A stretch of DNA of 64,000 bases from Janthinobacterium silvisoli. Its GTDB lineage: Bacteria; Pseudomonadota; Gammaproteobacteria; Burkholderiales; Burkholderiaceae_D. The position numbers and the translations under genes are program-made. The notes beneath the pieces are model-generated. The model was not told the origin of the DNA and made no database searches. It was given only the letters and a program-made list of their open reading frames with translations. Shown piece after piece: positions 10,293 through 20,897 of this stretch; the stretch's first letter is position 1; every line of letters starts with the position of its first letter. The stretch lies in assembly GCF_014200725.1 (NCBI RefSeq), contig NZ_JACHCL010000003.1:434001-498000 (forward strand). Reading direction: 5' to 3'.

Positions 10293-11452
10293 CGGTCAGC
10301 AACGGAAGCCATCTTACTGACAAAGACAGTATCTGCCGATAGCGCATATGCTGCTTTTCTCCAGGCCAGACCCAGGTTGGCCTGTACCGACGGAGTACCG
10401 CGGGTACCGGCGTACTCGATCAGGTCGTCTGTCGGCGACGGTGCATTCTTGAACGACTGCATATGGCTGACGTTCAAGGTTGGCTGCAAGGTGCCGTACT
10501 CGCCCATATTGATACGGCCAGTCAGTTTCAAGTCCACGCCGCGGATTTGCGTGACAGCGACGTTGGTCAGCAACATCTTGATGTTGGTGATTTCACCAGC
10601 AACTGCACCAGCAGCCTTGTCGGCGGCAGTCAGATCAGCACGCGTAATGGCAACGGCTGGGTCACCAGCGTAACGGCCCGGATCGGACAACACCTTGTCC
10701 AGATCATAGGTGCCGATTTCATTGACACGCTTGATCTGCCACAGGTCGACCGTTGCCAGGAACGAGGAGCTAGGCTCCCATGCCAGACCCAGGGTGTAGC
10801 TCTTCGCCGTTTCAGGTTTCAGGTCTGGATTGGCGCCGCTTTGATACGGGCTGGAAGTAGAGCAGCCCAGTTTGTATTGGGCGTTGCAACGGAACGGATC
10901 GCGGATCGAGACGAAGGCATTACGCACGTCGGTCGAGTTCTCTACCAAGGTTGGCGCACGGAAACCTTCGGCGTACGTACCACGTACCATGAAGGCTGGC
11001 GTAACACTCCATTTCAGGCCCACTTTCGGTGTAGTCGAATTACCATAGTCCGAGTAGTGGTCGTGGCGCACCGCCAGTTGCGCTTCGACAGACTTCAGCA
11101 GAGGCACTGTCGATTCTGCATAAATCGACGCAATGCGGCGGCTATTCGAGAAGCCTGGCGGCAATTGCGCCTGGTGATAGAACTCACCCTGGACAGCAAT
11201 CGGATCAGGATTGGTATCGAGCGACTCGCGACGGAATTCAGTACCGACGGCCAGGCCGACGGCGCCAGCTGGCAGGTTGAACAGTTCGCCGGAAATCTTG
11301 CCATCGATTTGCGTCAAGCCTGACTTGAACAGATTCGTGGAGTCGGCCGTGATCGAGTCATACAAGACCTGGTTGGCAGCACCGCTACCAAAGATAACGG
11401 AAGGCTTGAACGCAGCGGTAGCGATAGGGGCACCTGACTCACATTCAGACGG
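10293..11452 (-). pseudogene. TonB-dependent receptor, remnant lacking both ends
   Basis: About 385 codons of TBDR barrel are intact, with GLAVGTEFRRES, RGTYAEGFRAPTLVE and DLKPETAKSYTLG blocks in the usual order. There is no signal peptide and no plug, and the C-terminal strands are cut off after SKMASVADR at about 10295, where peptidase sequence starts. On the other side the sequence stops within a few bases of the T-run of the gap terminator. The open frame lacks stops, so the deletion looks recent. It cannot be an outer-membrane receptor in this state. Confidence 0.85.
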
Positions 11453-11453
11453 C

Positions 11454-11486
11454 AAAAAAAAACCGCCCTGGCATCAGCCAGGGCGG
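11454..11486 (-). terminator. gap transcription terminator
   Basis: CCGCCCTGGC (11463-11472), ATCA, GCCAGGGCGG (11477-11486) forms a perfect 10-bp stem. On the minus strand it is followed by nine T residues (the A-run at 11454-11462). It lies about 40 bp past the gap stop codon. Confidence 0.9.
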
Positions 11487-11525
11487 CATTACACCCCGCA
11501 GGGCGTGTTCAGCAATTGCCGGAAA

Positions 11526-12536
<1,011 letters not shown>

Positions 12537-12756
12537 ACTTTGCTCCTGATAGAAAAAAACCTGACACATTAAACATCTGGAAAAACCTGCTGCGCGTCGC
12601 GATTTGCGGCCTCCGATGCTCACTGTGCATCCGCACAGCTCCGCTTCTCAGCCACAACTCACTGCCGCTCGCTACGGTTTTCAGGTGTTACCAAAAATGC
12701 GTGCCGCCGCGCCCATCTGCGGGGCGCTGGCGGCAGGAACTTGCAACTAACTTCAA

Positions 12757-14754
12757 TTAGCCGGCGATAACAGCCTTGACCTTGGCCACGACGTTATCAA
12801 CCGTGAAGCCGAAGTGCTTGAACAGCACGCCAGCCGGGGCCGACTCACCAAAGGTGTCGATACCGACCACGGCGCCTTCCAGGCCCACGTATTTGTACCA
12901 GAAGCTGGTCACGCCCGCTTCGATGGCCACGCGTGGCACACCTTTGGTCAGCACGCTGGCCTTGTAGCCTGCATCCTGACGGTCATACACGTCGGTCGAC
13001 GGCATCGACACTACGCGCACGGCGATGCCTTCGGCAGCCAGCGCGCTGGCGGCCGCCACTGCCAGTTCCACTTCGGAACCGGTGGCGATCAGGATCGCCT
13101 TGGCATCGGCCACGTCGTTCAGCACATAGCCACCGCGGTAGATGTTGTTGATCTGTTCGGCGCTACGTTCCTGGTACGGCAGGTTCTGGCGCGAGAAGAT
13201 CAGGGTCGATGGACCATCCTTGCGGCGCACGGCGGCGCCCCAGGCAGCAGCCGACTCGACGGTGTCGCATGGACGCCAGTTGTCCAGGTTAGGAATCAAA
13301 CGCATCGACGAAACGTGCTCCACCGATTGGTGGGTCGGGCCGTCTTCGCCCAGGCCGATCGAATCGTGGGTGAACACGAAGATCGAACGCAGCTTCATCA
13401 GGGCTGCCATGCGCAGTGCATTGCGGCTGTAGTCGGAGAACGTCAGGAAGGTGGCGCCGAATGGAATGTAACCACCGTGCAAGGTGATACCGTTCATGAT
13501 GGCGCTCATGCCGAATTCGCGCACGCCGTAGTTGATATGGTTGCCAGGCTGGCCCGAACGCACGGCTACGCACTCTTTCCAGTTGGTCAGGTTCGAGCCG
13601 GTCAGGTCGGCCGAACCGCCCAGGAATTCTGGCAGCGACGACGCCAGTGCCTGGATGGCGTTCTGGCTAGCCTTGCGGGTCGCAATGTTTTCTTTCTTTT
13701 CCACGCAGGAAGCGATGGCAGCGCTCAAGGCCGCTTCAAATGCTTCTGGCAGCTCGCCCTTCATGCGGCGGTTCAGTTCAGCGGCTTGCTGCGGGAACTC
13801 GCGGCTGTAAGCGGCAAAACGGTCGTTCCAGTCTTTTTCCAGCAGGGCGCCCTGCTCTTTCGCATCCCAGGCGCCATACACGTCAGCTGGAATTTCAAAT
13901 GGTGCGGCGTCCCAGCCGATGTATTCACGTACGGCAGCAATTTCCTTGTCGCCCAGCGCGGCGCCGTGGACCTTGTCGCCGCCTTGCAGATTTGGCGAAC
14001 CCTTGCCGATGATGGTTTTGCAGCAGATCAGGGTTGGCTTCGTCGCGGTTTTCGCAGCGGCGATGGCGGCCGAGATGGCAGCAACGTCATGGCCGTCGAC
14101 GGCGCGGATCACGTTCCAGCCGTAGGCTTCGAAACGGGCCGGGGTGTCGTCGGTGAACCAGCCTTCGACTTTACCGTCGATGGAAATGCCATTGTCGTCG
14201 TACAGGGCGATCAGTTTGTTCAAGCCCAGGGTGCCGGCCAGTGCGCACACTTCGTGCGAAATACCTTCCATCAGGCAACCGTCGCCCAGGAAAGCGTAGG
14301 TGTAATGATTGACAATGTCGTGGCCAGGCTTGTTGAATTCAGCAGCCAGCAATTGTTCCGACAGAGCCATGCCGACGGCATTGGCAATACCCTGGCCCAG
14401 CGGGCCGGTGGTCGTTTCCACGCCTGGCGTGATATCGACTTCCGGATGGCCCGGGGTTTTCGAATGCATCTGGCGGAAAGCCTTGATGTCATCCATCGAC
14501 AGGTCGTAGCCGGTCAGGTGCAGCAAAGCGTAGTGCAGCATCGAGCCGTGGCCGTTCGACAACAGGAAACGGTCGCGGTTTTGCCATTTTGGATTGATTG
14601 GATTGTGGCGATAATGACCACTCCACAGGGCAACTGCGATCTCGGCCATGCCCATCGGCATGCCAGGATGGCCGGAATTGGCCTTTTGTACAGCGTCCAT
14701 TGCCAGTGCGCGGATCGCATTGGCCATTTTGGTAGTCGGGAGCGTAGTTGTCAT
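12757..14754 (-). CDS. tkt: Transketolase
   Basis: 665 residues from ATG 14754 ([12 protein letters not shown]). The thiamine-diphosphate enzyme transfers two-carbon units between sugar phosphates in the pentose phosphate pathway. Visible are [15 protein letters not shown] near 27-41, the TPP motif [12 protein letters not shown] near 155, and the pyrimidine domain with the [16 protein letters not shown] block. Length is normal for bacterial transketolase. There is an in-frame extension to 14832 that I reject because conservation starts at MTTT. The gene is divergent from rsmE (186 bp apart) and upstream of gap on the same strand. Confidence 0.97.
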   Translation of the reverse strand: MTTTLPTTKMANAIRALAMDAVQKANSGHPGMPMGMAEIAVALWSGHYRHNPINPKWQNRDRFLLSNGHGSMLHYALLHLTGYDLSMDDIKAFRQMHSKTPGHPEVDITPGVETTTGPLGQGIANAVGMALSEQLLAAEFNKPGHDIVNHYTYAFLGDGCLMEGISHEVCALAGTLGLNKLIALYDDNGISIDGKVEGWFTDDTPARFEAYGWNVIRAVDGHDVAAISAAIAAAKTATKPTLICCKTIIGKGSPNLQGGDKVHGAALGDKEIAAVREYIGWDAAPFEIPADVYGAWDAKEQGALLEKDWNDRFAAYSREFPQQAAELNRRMKGELPEAFEAALSAAIASCVEKKENIATRKASQNAIQALASSLPEFLGGSADLTGSNLTNWKECVAVRSGQPGNHINYGVREFGMSAIMNGITLHGGYIPFGATFLTFSDYSRNALRMAALMKLRSIFVFTHDSIGLGEDGPTHQSVEHVSSMRLIPNLDNWRPCDTVESAAAWGAAVRRKDGPSTLIFSRQNLPYQERSAEQINNIYRGGYVLNDVADAKAILIATGSEVELAVAAASALAAEGIAVRVVSMPSTDVYDRQDAGYKASVLTKGVPRVAIEAGVTSFWYKYVGLEGAVVGIDTFGESAPAGVLFKHFGFTVDNVVAKVKAVIAG

Positions 14755-14939
14755 GATGATGTGGGTCAGTCGCGAGTTTGGAATTCGTTTGCAGCAGCGC
14801 AGACAAGGAAGCCGGCTGCTTTCTGTAGTCAACTATTTTACCAGACTGGGGGGCTGCAAATTAGAATTGCGGCGTACTGGCCCGCCAACTCGCTATACTT
14901 TCACGTCTTTTACCCACTTTACCGCTGTCGAGGATTTGC

Positions 14940-15665
14940 ATGCCGCGTTTTTTCTGCCCCCAGCCGCTCGTCGCCGGCACCACCGTCGATCTGCCTGAAG
15001 CCGTTGCCCACCATATACAAGTGGTGCGCCTGGTTCCCGGTGACATCATTACCCTGTTCAATGGCGAAGGTGGTGAAGTGCAAGCTAGCCTGGTCAGCGT
15101 CGCCAAGCGCAGCGTAACGGCTGAAATACAAGCGCATGTGGCGCGCGAAGCGGAGCTGCCTTACGCGGTAACGCTGGCGCAAGCCTTGCCGGAAGCGTCG
15201 AAAATGGACTGGATTATTGAAAAAGCCATCGAACTGGGCGCGGCCGGCATCGTGCCGCTGGCGGCGCAGCGCTGCGTGGTGCGCTTGTCCGCCGAACGAG
15301 CGGAAAAGAAACTTGCTCATTGGCAAGGCATCATCGTCTCGGCCTCGGAACAGAGCGGGCGTAACCGCCTGGCCCAACTGGCGCCGCTGCAAGATTTTAA
15401 TAGCTGGAGCAGCCAGCAAGACCTGCACAAACGTATCATTCTGACACCGCGCGCGGACCAGTCGCTGGCCGACTGGGCGCGTCACCAGCCGCCACAAGCC
15501 ATCACCCTGATGGTAGGACCGGAAGGCGGTTTTTCGGAAGCGGAAGAAAAGGCCGCACTGGCCGCCGGCGCCATCGGTCTATCGATGGGACCCCGCATCC
15601 TGCGCACGGAAACGGCGGGATTGACGGCGCTGGCGACCTTGAGCGCGCTGTGGGGCGGCATGTAA
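14940..15665 (+). CDS. rsmE: 16S rRNA (uracil-1498-N3)-methyltransferase
   Basis: 241 residues from ATG 14940, with GAGGA five bases upstream. RsmE methylates U1498 of 16S rRNA using S-adenosylmethionine. An N-terminal PUA-like part (HHIQVVRLVPGD) is followed by a SPOUT domain with the knot motifs MVGPEGGFSEAE and the near-terminal GPRILRTETAGL, which bind the cofactor. Length is typical. It is monocistronic and ends in a bidirectional terminator shared with TBDR 3. Confidence 0.95.
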   Translation: MPRFFCPQPLVAGTTVDLPEAVAHHIQVVRLVPGDIITLFNGEGGEVQASLVSVAKRSVTAEIQAHVAREAELPYAVTLAQALPEASKMDWIIEKAIELGAAGIVPLAAQRCVVRLSAERAEKKLAHWQGIIVSASEQSGRNRLAQLAPLQDFNSWSSQQDLHKRIILTPRADQSLADWARHQPPQAITLMVGPEGGFSEAEEKAALAAGAIGLSMGPRILRTETAGLTALATLSALWGGM

Positions 15666-15684
15666 GGCACAGCCAGCTCAGCAA

Positions 15685-15722
15685 TAAAAAAAGCCATCCG
15701 GAAGAAAACCGGATGGCTTTTC
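15685..15722. terminator. Bidirectional terminator between rsmE and TBDR 3
   Basis: AAAGCCATCCGG and CCGGATGGCTTT form a 12-bp stem around an A-rich loop, with A-run and T-run on either side. It serves both convergent genes. Confidence 0.9.
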
Positions 15723-15772
15723 ATATCATGCATTCAGGTTGGCCAGCGTGCTGCCACGCCGGCCACTACGTA

Positions 15773-18628
15773 TTACATGAAGTGGTAGTTGGCACTGACG
15801 CGGAAGTAACGGCCTTGGCCGTTGTGCAACTGCGTGTTGAAGCCTTCGGTTGGGTAACGTGGGTCGTATGGCGCTTTCACGTCAAAGATGTTTCTGACGT
15901 TAAACGACAAGGTCAAATCCTTGAAACCCGTGTAGGAATACGCCACACCCGTGGTAGTCCAGCTTTTCACATCGCAGCTGCTGATGTAATTGCTGAACTT
16001 CGGCAAACCACCGAGCTGGTATGCGGTCGATGGCTGGCCAGTACCATACTGGCAGTACGGTTCGGCGTAAGTCACATCATTGTCACTGCGGCGCAGCAAG
16101 GAGACAGGGCCGACGAAGTCTACCGAGGTGGTCAGCGAATGATCGCCACGCGTCCAGTTGACGGACAGGTTGCCGCGATTCTTAGGATTGTCGCCAACCG
16201 ACGTCGACCAGTCCGAAATACCACCAGCGGAACCAGCGGTATTGGCCGCTACCTCGCCTGGGCGCTCAGCGCGCCGGAAACTGATCAGATAGCTCCAGTT
16301 CAGGTTGGCGGTCAGGCGGCCCATGTCACCCAGGGACTTGCGGAACGCTACTTCAAAATCGACGCCCTTCACTTCCGTGCTGCCCTGGTTCACATACGAA
16401 CGGTTGACTTGATAGATCGGGCCGCTATTCGGAATAGGGTTCCCCTTGCCGTCGACCAGCTGGTTGGCCGGGTTAGGATCGCGAACCACGCTGGTTGGGT
16501 AGCTGCTGCTGTGATCGATCATGTATTGCGCGCTGAACAAGGCGGTTTCATCCACCTTCTTGATACGGTAGTAATCGATCAGCACATCGATGTCCTTGGT
16601 CGGCGCCAAGATCAGGCCCAGGGAGTAGCTCTTGGACTTTTCAGGGCGCAGGTCAGGGGTAGCCGACGACAAGCTGGAAATACCCTTGGCGCAATCGGTA
16701 CGGTCCGCACCGGCCACTGGGTTAACACCGTCCGGGCAGCGAAGCGAGTCGGTGACCGTCTGGAAGGACTGCACACCACCCGGCGACACTTGCGTCAGGG
16801 CTGGGGCCCGGAAGCCTTCAGCGTAGGTGCTGCGGATCGCTACCTTATCGTTGACCGTCAGTTTGCCGCCGACTTTCGGGACGAAATTACCCTTCAGTTG
16901 CGGGTATTTATCGTAACGGCCAGCAAAGTCCATTTCAAAGTTCTTGGTCCATGGCGTACGCACTTCGAAGAAAGCGGAGCTGACGTTGCGCTGGCCATCG
17001 GCCAGCGAATTGGCCAGGCCAATGATATCGCCACGCTGGGTTGCGTCGTCTGGCGTCAGGCCGATTTTCTCTTGACGGAATTCGGCGCCGAATGCCACGC
17101 CGACCTGGCCGCCGTCCAGTTGACCGAAGGCCGAGCTGGCTTTGGCGTCAACTTGCGACACTTGGGCATAACCACGGTTGACCAGGTCGCGCGTCACGGT
17201 AGGATCCGCATTAACCTGGGCCAGGGTCCAGCCTTGCGTCATGACCTTTTCCAGGGTTGGGCGATACAGCATGCCCTTCCACTCTTCCTTGCGCTCCGAG
17301 CGGTTCCACAGGATGCCGGTCTCCCAATCCCAGGTACCGACGGTGCCGCGCAAGCCGGCCAGCAAACGGTAGCTTTCATTGGTATTGACTGCACCGCCAG
17401 GCGCGCTGACGCGGTAGCCGACAGCGGAACGCTGGTTCGGGAACGGATTGTCAGGATGGCCCACCGGCAAAATCAGCTGGAATTGCTGGGGAGCACCGTC
17501 CAGCATGAACACCGTGGTCGATGCCGTACTGCGGAATGCCGATGGCGGGCGCAGGTAAGTACGCTCCGAACGGCTATAGCCGGCTTCAGCAAAAGCGGTC
17601 ACATCCGAATTGATTTCAAATGTGGCGCGCGACAGCACGTTGGCGTCCTTGCCCGCGCTTTGTACTTCGGAATAGTCGTTGAGATTGATATTACAGAAGG
17701 TGCGGCCAATCAGGGTATCGGTTGACGACAGGTTATGCAGGGCGCGGTCGCCGGTGATCTGTTCCGATGCGGGGCAATCCAGGCGGTTCTTGACCAGGTC
17801 GCGCAAGGCATAGGTATTGGCAAAGTTCTTGCCACCTGGCGTACGCTCGGCATAGAAGAATGGCGAAGTGGTCAGGCTGCTCGAGAACGGGTTCAGGCGG
17901 CCGTTGATGTCGGCATACATGCCTTTTTCAACGTCGTTGACGTTCTTGATCAGGGTGCTGTCACGCTTGGCGACGTCGAAACTGACGAAGCCATTGAAAC
18001 GGTCCTGGCCGAAACCGAAGATACCGCTGAGGTTTTGACGTCCGAACTCGCCATCATCGTTGGCACTGACACTGGCAGTCAGTTCGGCGCCCGTGTACTT
18101 GGTTTTGGTAATGAAGTTGACCACGCCGGCGATCGCGTCGGAGCCGTACACAGCCGAAGCGCCATCCTTGAATACTTCAACGCGTTCGATTGCGGACACG
18201 GGAATGCTGTTCAAGTCATACACCGCCGATTTACCCTGGTTCGGGTCGGCATAAGCGGAAGCGGTGATGCGGCGGCCGTTCAACAAGATCAGGGTAGACG
18301 AAGAACCCAGGCCACGCAGGGAAGCCGTTGCCGCGCCGCGCGAAAAGCCGCCATCGGTGATGTCAACCGACGAACCCGAGCCGAAAGCAGGAATCGAGTG
18401 CAGCAGTTCAGCCACGGTATTGGCACCGGTGGCAGCGATCTGCTTGGCATTGAAGATTTGAACCGGCGATGAACCCTCTTTTTCCGAGCGCTTGATGTTT
18501 GAACCCGTAACCAGCACTTTTTGTACCGCTGGTTCAGTGGACACTTCTTGTGCAAAAACTACATGGGACGAGGACAGTGTCAGAGCCACCGCCACGACGC
18601 TACGCTTCAATACGATTTTTTTAATCAT
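15773..18628 (-). CDS. TonB-dependent receptor 3
   Basis: 951 residues from ATG 18628, preceded by GGAGAAG. The signal peptide MIKKIVLKRSVVAVALTLSS is close to that of TBDR 1, and the mature protein begins with VLVTGSNIKRSEKEG. The plug contains SSTLILLNGRRITASAYADP and SAVYGSDAIAGVVNFITK; the barrel holds the family blocks STYAEGFRAPALTQ and DLRPEKSKSYSLG. It should be an outer-membrane active transporter of an unknown ligand, possibly a glycan or peptide by analogy with this TBDR subgroup. The C-terminus reads ANYHFM, one residue past the usual aromatic end. A lone GTTACA half-site lies about 210 bp upstream. Confidence 0.9.
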   Translation of the reverse strand: MIKKIVLKRSVVAVALTLSSSHVVFAQEVSTEPAVQKVLVTGSNIKRSEKEGSSPVQIFNAKQIAATGANTVAELLHSIPAFGSGSSVDITDGGFSRGAATASLRGLGSSSTLILLNGRRITASAYADPNQGKSAVYDLNSIPVSAIERVEVFKDGASAVYGSDAIAGVVNFITKTKYTGAELTASVSANDDGEFGRQNLSGIFGFGQDRFNGFVSFDVAKRDSTLIKNVNDVEKGMYADINGRLNPFSSSLTTSPFFYAERTPGGKNFANTYALRDLVKNRLDCPASEQITGDRALHNLSSTDTLIGRTFCNINLNDYSEVQSAGKDANVLSRATFEINSDVTAFAEAGYSRSERTYLRPPSAFRSTASTTVFMLDGAPQQFQLILPVGHPDNPFPNQRSAVGYRVSAPGGAVNTNESYRLLAGLRGTVGTWDWETGILWNRSERKEEWKGMLYRPTLEKVMTQGWTLAQVNADPTVTRDLVNRGYAQVSQVDAKASSAFGQLDGGQVGVAFGAEFRQEKIGLTPDDATQRGDIIGLANSLADGQRNVSSAFFEVRTPWTKNFEMDFAGRYDKYPQLKGNFVPKVGGKLTVNDKVAIRSTYAEGFRAPALTQVSPGGVQSFQTVTDSLRCPDGVNPVAGADRTDCAKGISSLSSATPDLRPEKSKSYSLGLILAPTKDIDVLIDYYRIKKVDETALFSAQYMIDHSSSYPTSVVRDPNPANQLVDGKGNPIPNSGPIYQVNRSYVNQGSTEVKGVDFEVAFRKSLGDMGRLTANLNWSYLISFRRAERPGEVAANTAGSAGGISDWSTSVGDNPKNRGNLSVNWTRGDHSLTTSVDFVGPVSLLRRSDNDVTYAEPYCQYGTGQPSTAYQLGGLPKFSNYISSCDVKSWTTTGVAYSYTGFKDLTLSFNVRNIFDVKAPYDPRYPTEGFNTQLHNGQGRYFRVSANYHFM

Positions 18629-19157
18629 TTTTCTTCTCCGTACAAGCCATTCTCAGAGCTTGTCTTTTTGCAGACAAAACTGTTGAAACAGGAAAATTGT
18701 GGGTGCAATCACCTGTCAACCCGACCTAGTTTTTCGCCGTTCATACCCGGCTTTTTTTGCAAAATGTGATAAACAATTTGCCTAGAAACACATGAAAACA
18801 TTTTTGTTTTAATTCTGTCAAATAAATCCAGCGCCGTTACACTTTTTTACAACAGTAAATTTTTTTCCAACAAAAAATGCAAAGGCGATAAGCTAAATAG
18901 CCTTGCATTAACGTCCGCAGAGGGACGACAGGGAAGAGGATAAGAGGAGTGATATCACGCAGGATCGACCTGAAATTACTTTCATGACAGTAGCTAGTCC
19001 CGCAGGAAGAGTTAATCATGCAGCAATAACAGCGTCAACGAAAAAGAAACGTTGTTACCCATAAGTTTCTATAAAACAACAGTTTTTCACCGGCATGCAC
19101 GCCTTGTCGCAACATCGCCGGCGCGCAGAAAAAACAGCACCCGGCACCGGTCAGTAC
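18629..19157. other. AT-rich intergenic region upstream of TBDR 3
   Basis: About 530 bp between the receptor and the first recognisable transposase codons. Short open frames on both strands give no family-like protein. The 18700-18870 part is rich in A and T and probably holds the receptor promoter, with GTTACA at 18836-18841. I could not identify the left inverted repeat of the IS3 relic. Confidence 0.4.
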
Positions 19158-19989
19158 AGGAAAAACCGCCTTTACACGCCGGAGCTTCGCGAGGAGGCGG
19201 TTAAGCTGGTCTTGGCCCAAGGCCTGACGCTTGAAGATACGGCAGCGCGCAGCACCATTCCGAAGGGGACTTCAGCCAATTGGGTAAGTGCAGCAAAGCT
19301 CGGGATAACGCCCAGCGCCGCGCCGAGAAGCTGCACTGTGCCCGAGTTGGAAGCGGAGAATGCAAAGCTGCGTAAGGAGCTCGCTGAAGCCCGTATTGAG
19401 CGAGATATCGTAAAAGGCGGCAGCGTACTTTGCGCGGGAGTCGCTGCCAAGTACGCGGTGATGAGGGCGATGATACTCGAATATCCGATTACCGTTATGT
19501 GCCAAGTGTTTAGGGTTTCGCGCAGTGGCCACTAAGCTTGGGCGAGTGGCGCATTGCCACCGCGTGTGCAGGTCGATGAACGTCTGAAGGTCGCGATCAA
19601 AGCAGTCCACTGCGTATGCAGCCAGAGCTTGCGGCACAAGGCTTTAAGGCTGGCCGTGACCACATTGCCCGCCTGCGCCGCGAACTGGCCTTGCGCTGCA
19701 ATCAGAAGCGCAAATTCAAGGCCACGACGAACTCGAGCAATGACCTGCCAGTGGCCGACAATTTGCTGAACCAGACGTTCACGCCCACCCGACCGAAGCC
19801 TGGGTGACTGATATCACGTACATTCAGACTGGCGAGGGATGGTCCTACCTAGCCGGCGTGAAGGACGTGTTCATCTGTGAAATCGTCGGCTATGCCATGG
19901 GTGATCGTATGATACAGGCCCTTTGGCGCGCCGCAACCAATATGCGGCCAGCGCCAGGATTGACTCATCACTCAGACCGAGGGAGCCAA
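19158..19989 (+). pseudogene. IS3-family transposase relic (orfA + orfB)
   Basis: The pieces follow the order of an IS3-family element. OrfA begins RKNRLYTPELREEAVKLVL and has the helix-turn-helix and the leucine-rich ELEAENAKLRKELAEAR tail. OrfB continues with YAVMRAMILEYPITVMCQVF, then PRVQVDERLKVAIKA, LAAQGFKAGRDHIARLRREL, VADNLLNQTF, and the integrase core VTDITYIQTGEGWSYLAGVKD up to THHSDRGSQ. These lie in three different frames with a stop at about 19534 and frameshifts near 19610 and 19800. The core ends abruptly at 19989 where an IS30-type end begins, so the third catalytic residue is lost. Not functional. Confidence 0.85.
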
Positions 19990-20016
19990 GGCGGATTCAA
20001 CAGGTCCTCGCAACAC
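19990..20016. repeat. IS30-family left terminal inverted repeat
   Basis: 27 bp beginning GGCGGATTC and ending CTCGCAACAC. It matches the reverse complement of 20871-20897 except at two positions. Confidence 0.85.
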
Positions 20017-20226
20017 CTTTAATCGAGGAGGTGTTTATGGGTAGACCGGCAAGGTGGATGAACAAGTTGACTGGTCGAGCGGCGGTTCTGGGAACAAATA
20101 GCAACGGGGATTACAAGCGAAAAAGCTGCTGAAGCAGTTGGCGTGTCGCAGGCAGTCGGGACGCGTTGGTTTCGTCATAATGGCGGCATGCCACTTTCTA
20201 TGTTGAGCCCAATATCTGGAAGGTAA

Positions 20227-20384
20227 GAGCCTATCCCAGTAGATGAATACGCCCCCTGCAGGCGCCCCTCAGAAGCGGGGACTGTGTTGCTCGTCGTCGC
20301 ATGGCTAGCCATGCGTCCTCCTCATGCCTTGCCCGCGCTCCCGATGAGCTGCCGGCAGAAGGTGCTCACTACTGGGATAGGCTC
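20227..20384. mobile_element. MITE-like element with 16-bp inverted repeats
   Basis: GAGCCTATCCCAGTAG at 20227-20242 is perfectly repeated in reverse complement at 20369-20384. The 158-bp unit is flanked on both sides by TAA (20224-20226 and 20385-20387), consistent with a 3-bp target duplication. The interior has no coding capacity and contains the 18-bp palindrome CGCATGGCTAGCCATGCG at 20298-20315. Structure suggests a non-autonomous element moved in trans, perhaps by an IS5-type transposase (inference from the TAA duplication). Confidence 0.7.
20298..20315. repeat. 18-bp perfect palindrome inside the MITE-like element
   Basis: CGCATGGCTAGCCATGCG is self-complementary over its whole length and lies near the middle of the element. 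Confidence 0.8.
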
Positions 20385-20870
20385 TAAATCGGTCTGCGAT
20401 CGGACCGCTAATTGAGCGCTCAAGCAGATTCACCATACTTGTCCACCTACCTCGCGAGGAAGGCTACGGATTGATACCCAGGACGAAAAATGGCCCTGCG
20501 TTGGCTGGCTACGGAGCTGTCACGATGACTAATACGCTCAAGAATACTGTGACGGACATGCCCACCCTTTTGTGGCAGTCATTGACCTGGGATAGCGGCA
20601 AAGAACTGTCTGAGCATGCCCGCTTCACGGTCGAGTCCGGGGTGAAGGTATTCTTCGCAGACCCGCATAGCCCATGGCAGCGCGGCGCTAAAGAAAACAC
20701 GAATGGCCTATTGCAGCAGTACTTCCCAAAGGGTACAGACTTGTCTCGGTGGAGCCCTCGAGAAATCCAGACCGTTGCCAATGCACTGAATTCTAGACCC
20801 CGAAAAACGCTTGGTTGGAAGACCTCGGCAGAAGTACTGGACGAATACCTACAATTTGTTCAACAATCTA

Positions 20871-20897
20871 GTGTTGCGAGGACCGGTTTAATCCGCC
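20871..20897. repeat. IS30-family right terminal inverted repeat
   Basis: GTGTTGCGAGGACC to AATCCGCC, the inverted partner of 19990-20016. Confidence 0.85.

Larger units (their letters stand above)
20037..20870 (+). pseudogene. IS30-family transposase, broken
   Basis: The N-terminus MGRPARWMNKLTGR is followed, in another frame after a small deletion, by RRFWEQIATGITSEKAAEAV and GTRWFRHNGGMP, the IS30 helix-turn-helix. After ISGR at about 20222 a stop and the MITE-like insert appear. From about 20395 the reading resumes with IGPLIERSSRFTILVHLP, TWDSGKELSEHARF, FADPHSPWQRGAKENTNGLL and LNSRPRKTLGWKTSAEVL, the C-terminal half of the DDE domain with its last Glu. The central part with the first catalytic Asp is gone. 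Non-autonomous. Confidence 0.85.
19990..20897 (+). mobile_element. IS30-family insertion sequence, internally deleted
   Basis: 27-bp terminal inverted repeats bound the element: GGCGGATTCAACAGGTCCTC at 19990 onward and its near-perfect reverse complement ending at 20897 (two mismatches). Inside are an IS30 transposase start and end, with the middle missing. Intact relatives are usually 1.1-1.2 kb, so this 908-bp copy, which includes a further insert of about 160 bp, has lost several hundred bases. It sits inside the IS3 relic at the conserved HHSDRGSQ site. No clear target duplication is visible. Confidence 0.85.

Noticed and set aside
12814-15117. 767-codon plus-strand frame opposite tkt
   Set aside because: Shadow of transketolase, which has full conserved motifs on the minus strand; it also overlaps rsmE.
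18837-19019. 60-codon minus-strand frame near TBDR 3
   Set aside because: No ribosome binding site, no family pattern; Cys-rich by chance in AT-rich DNA.
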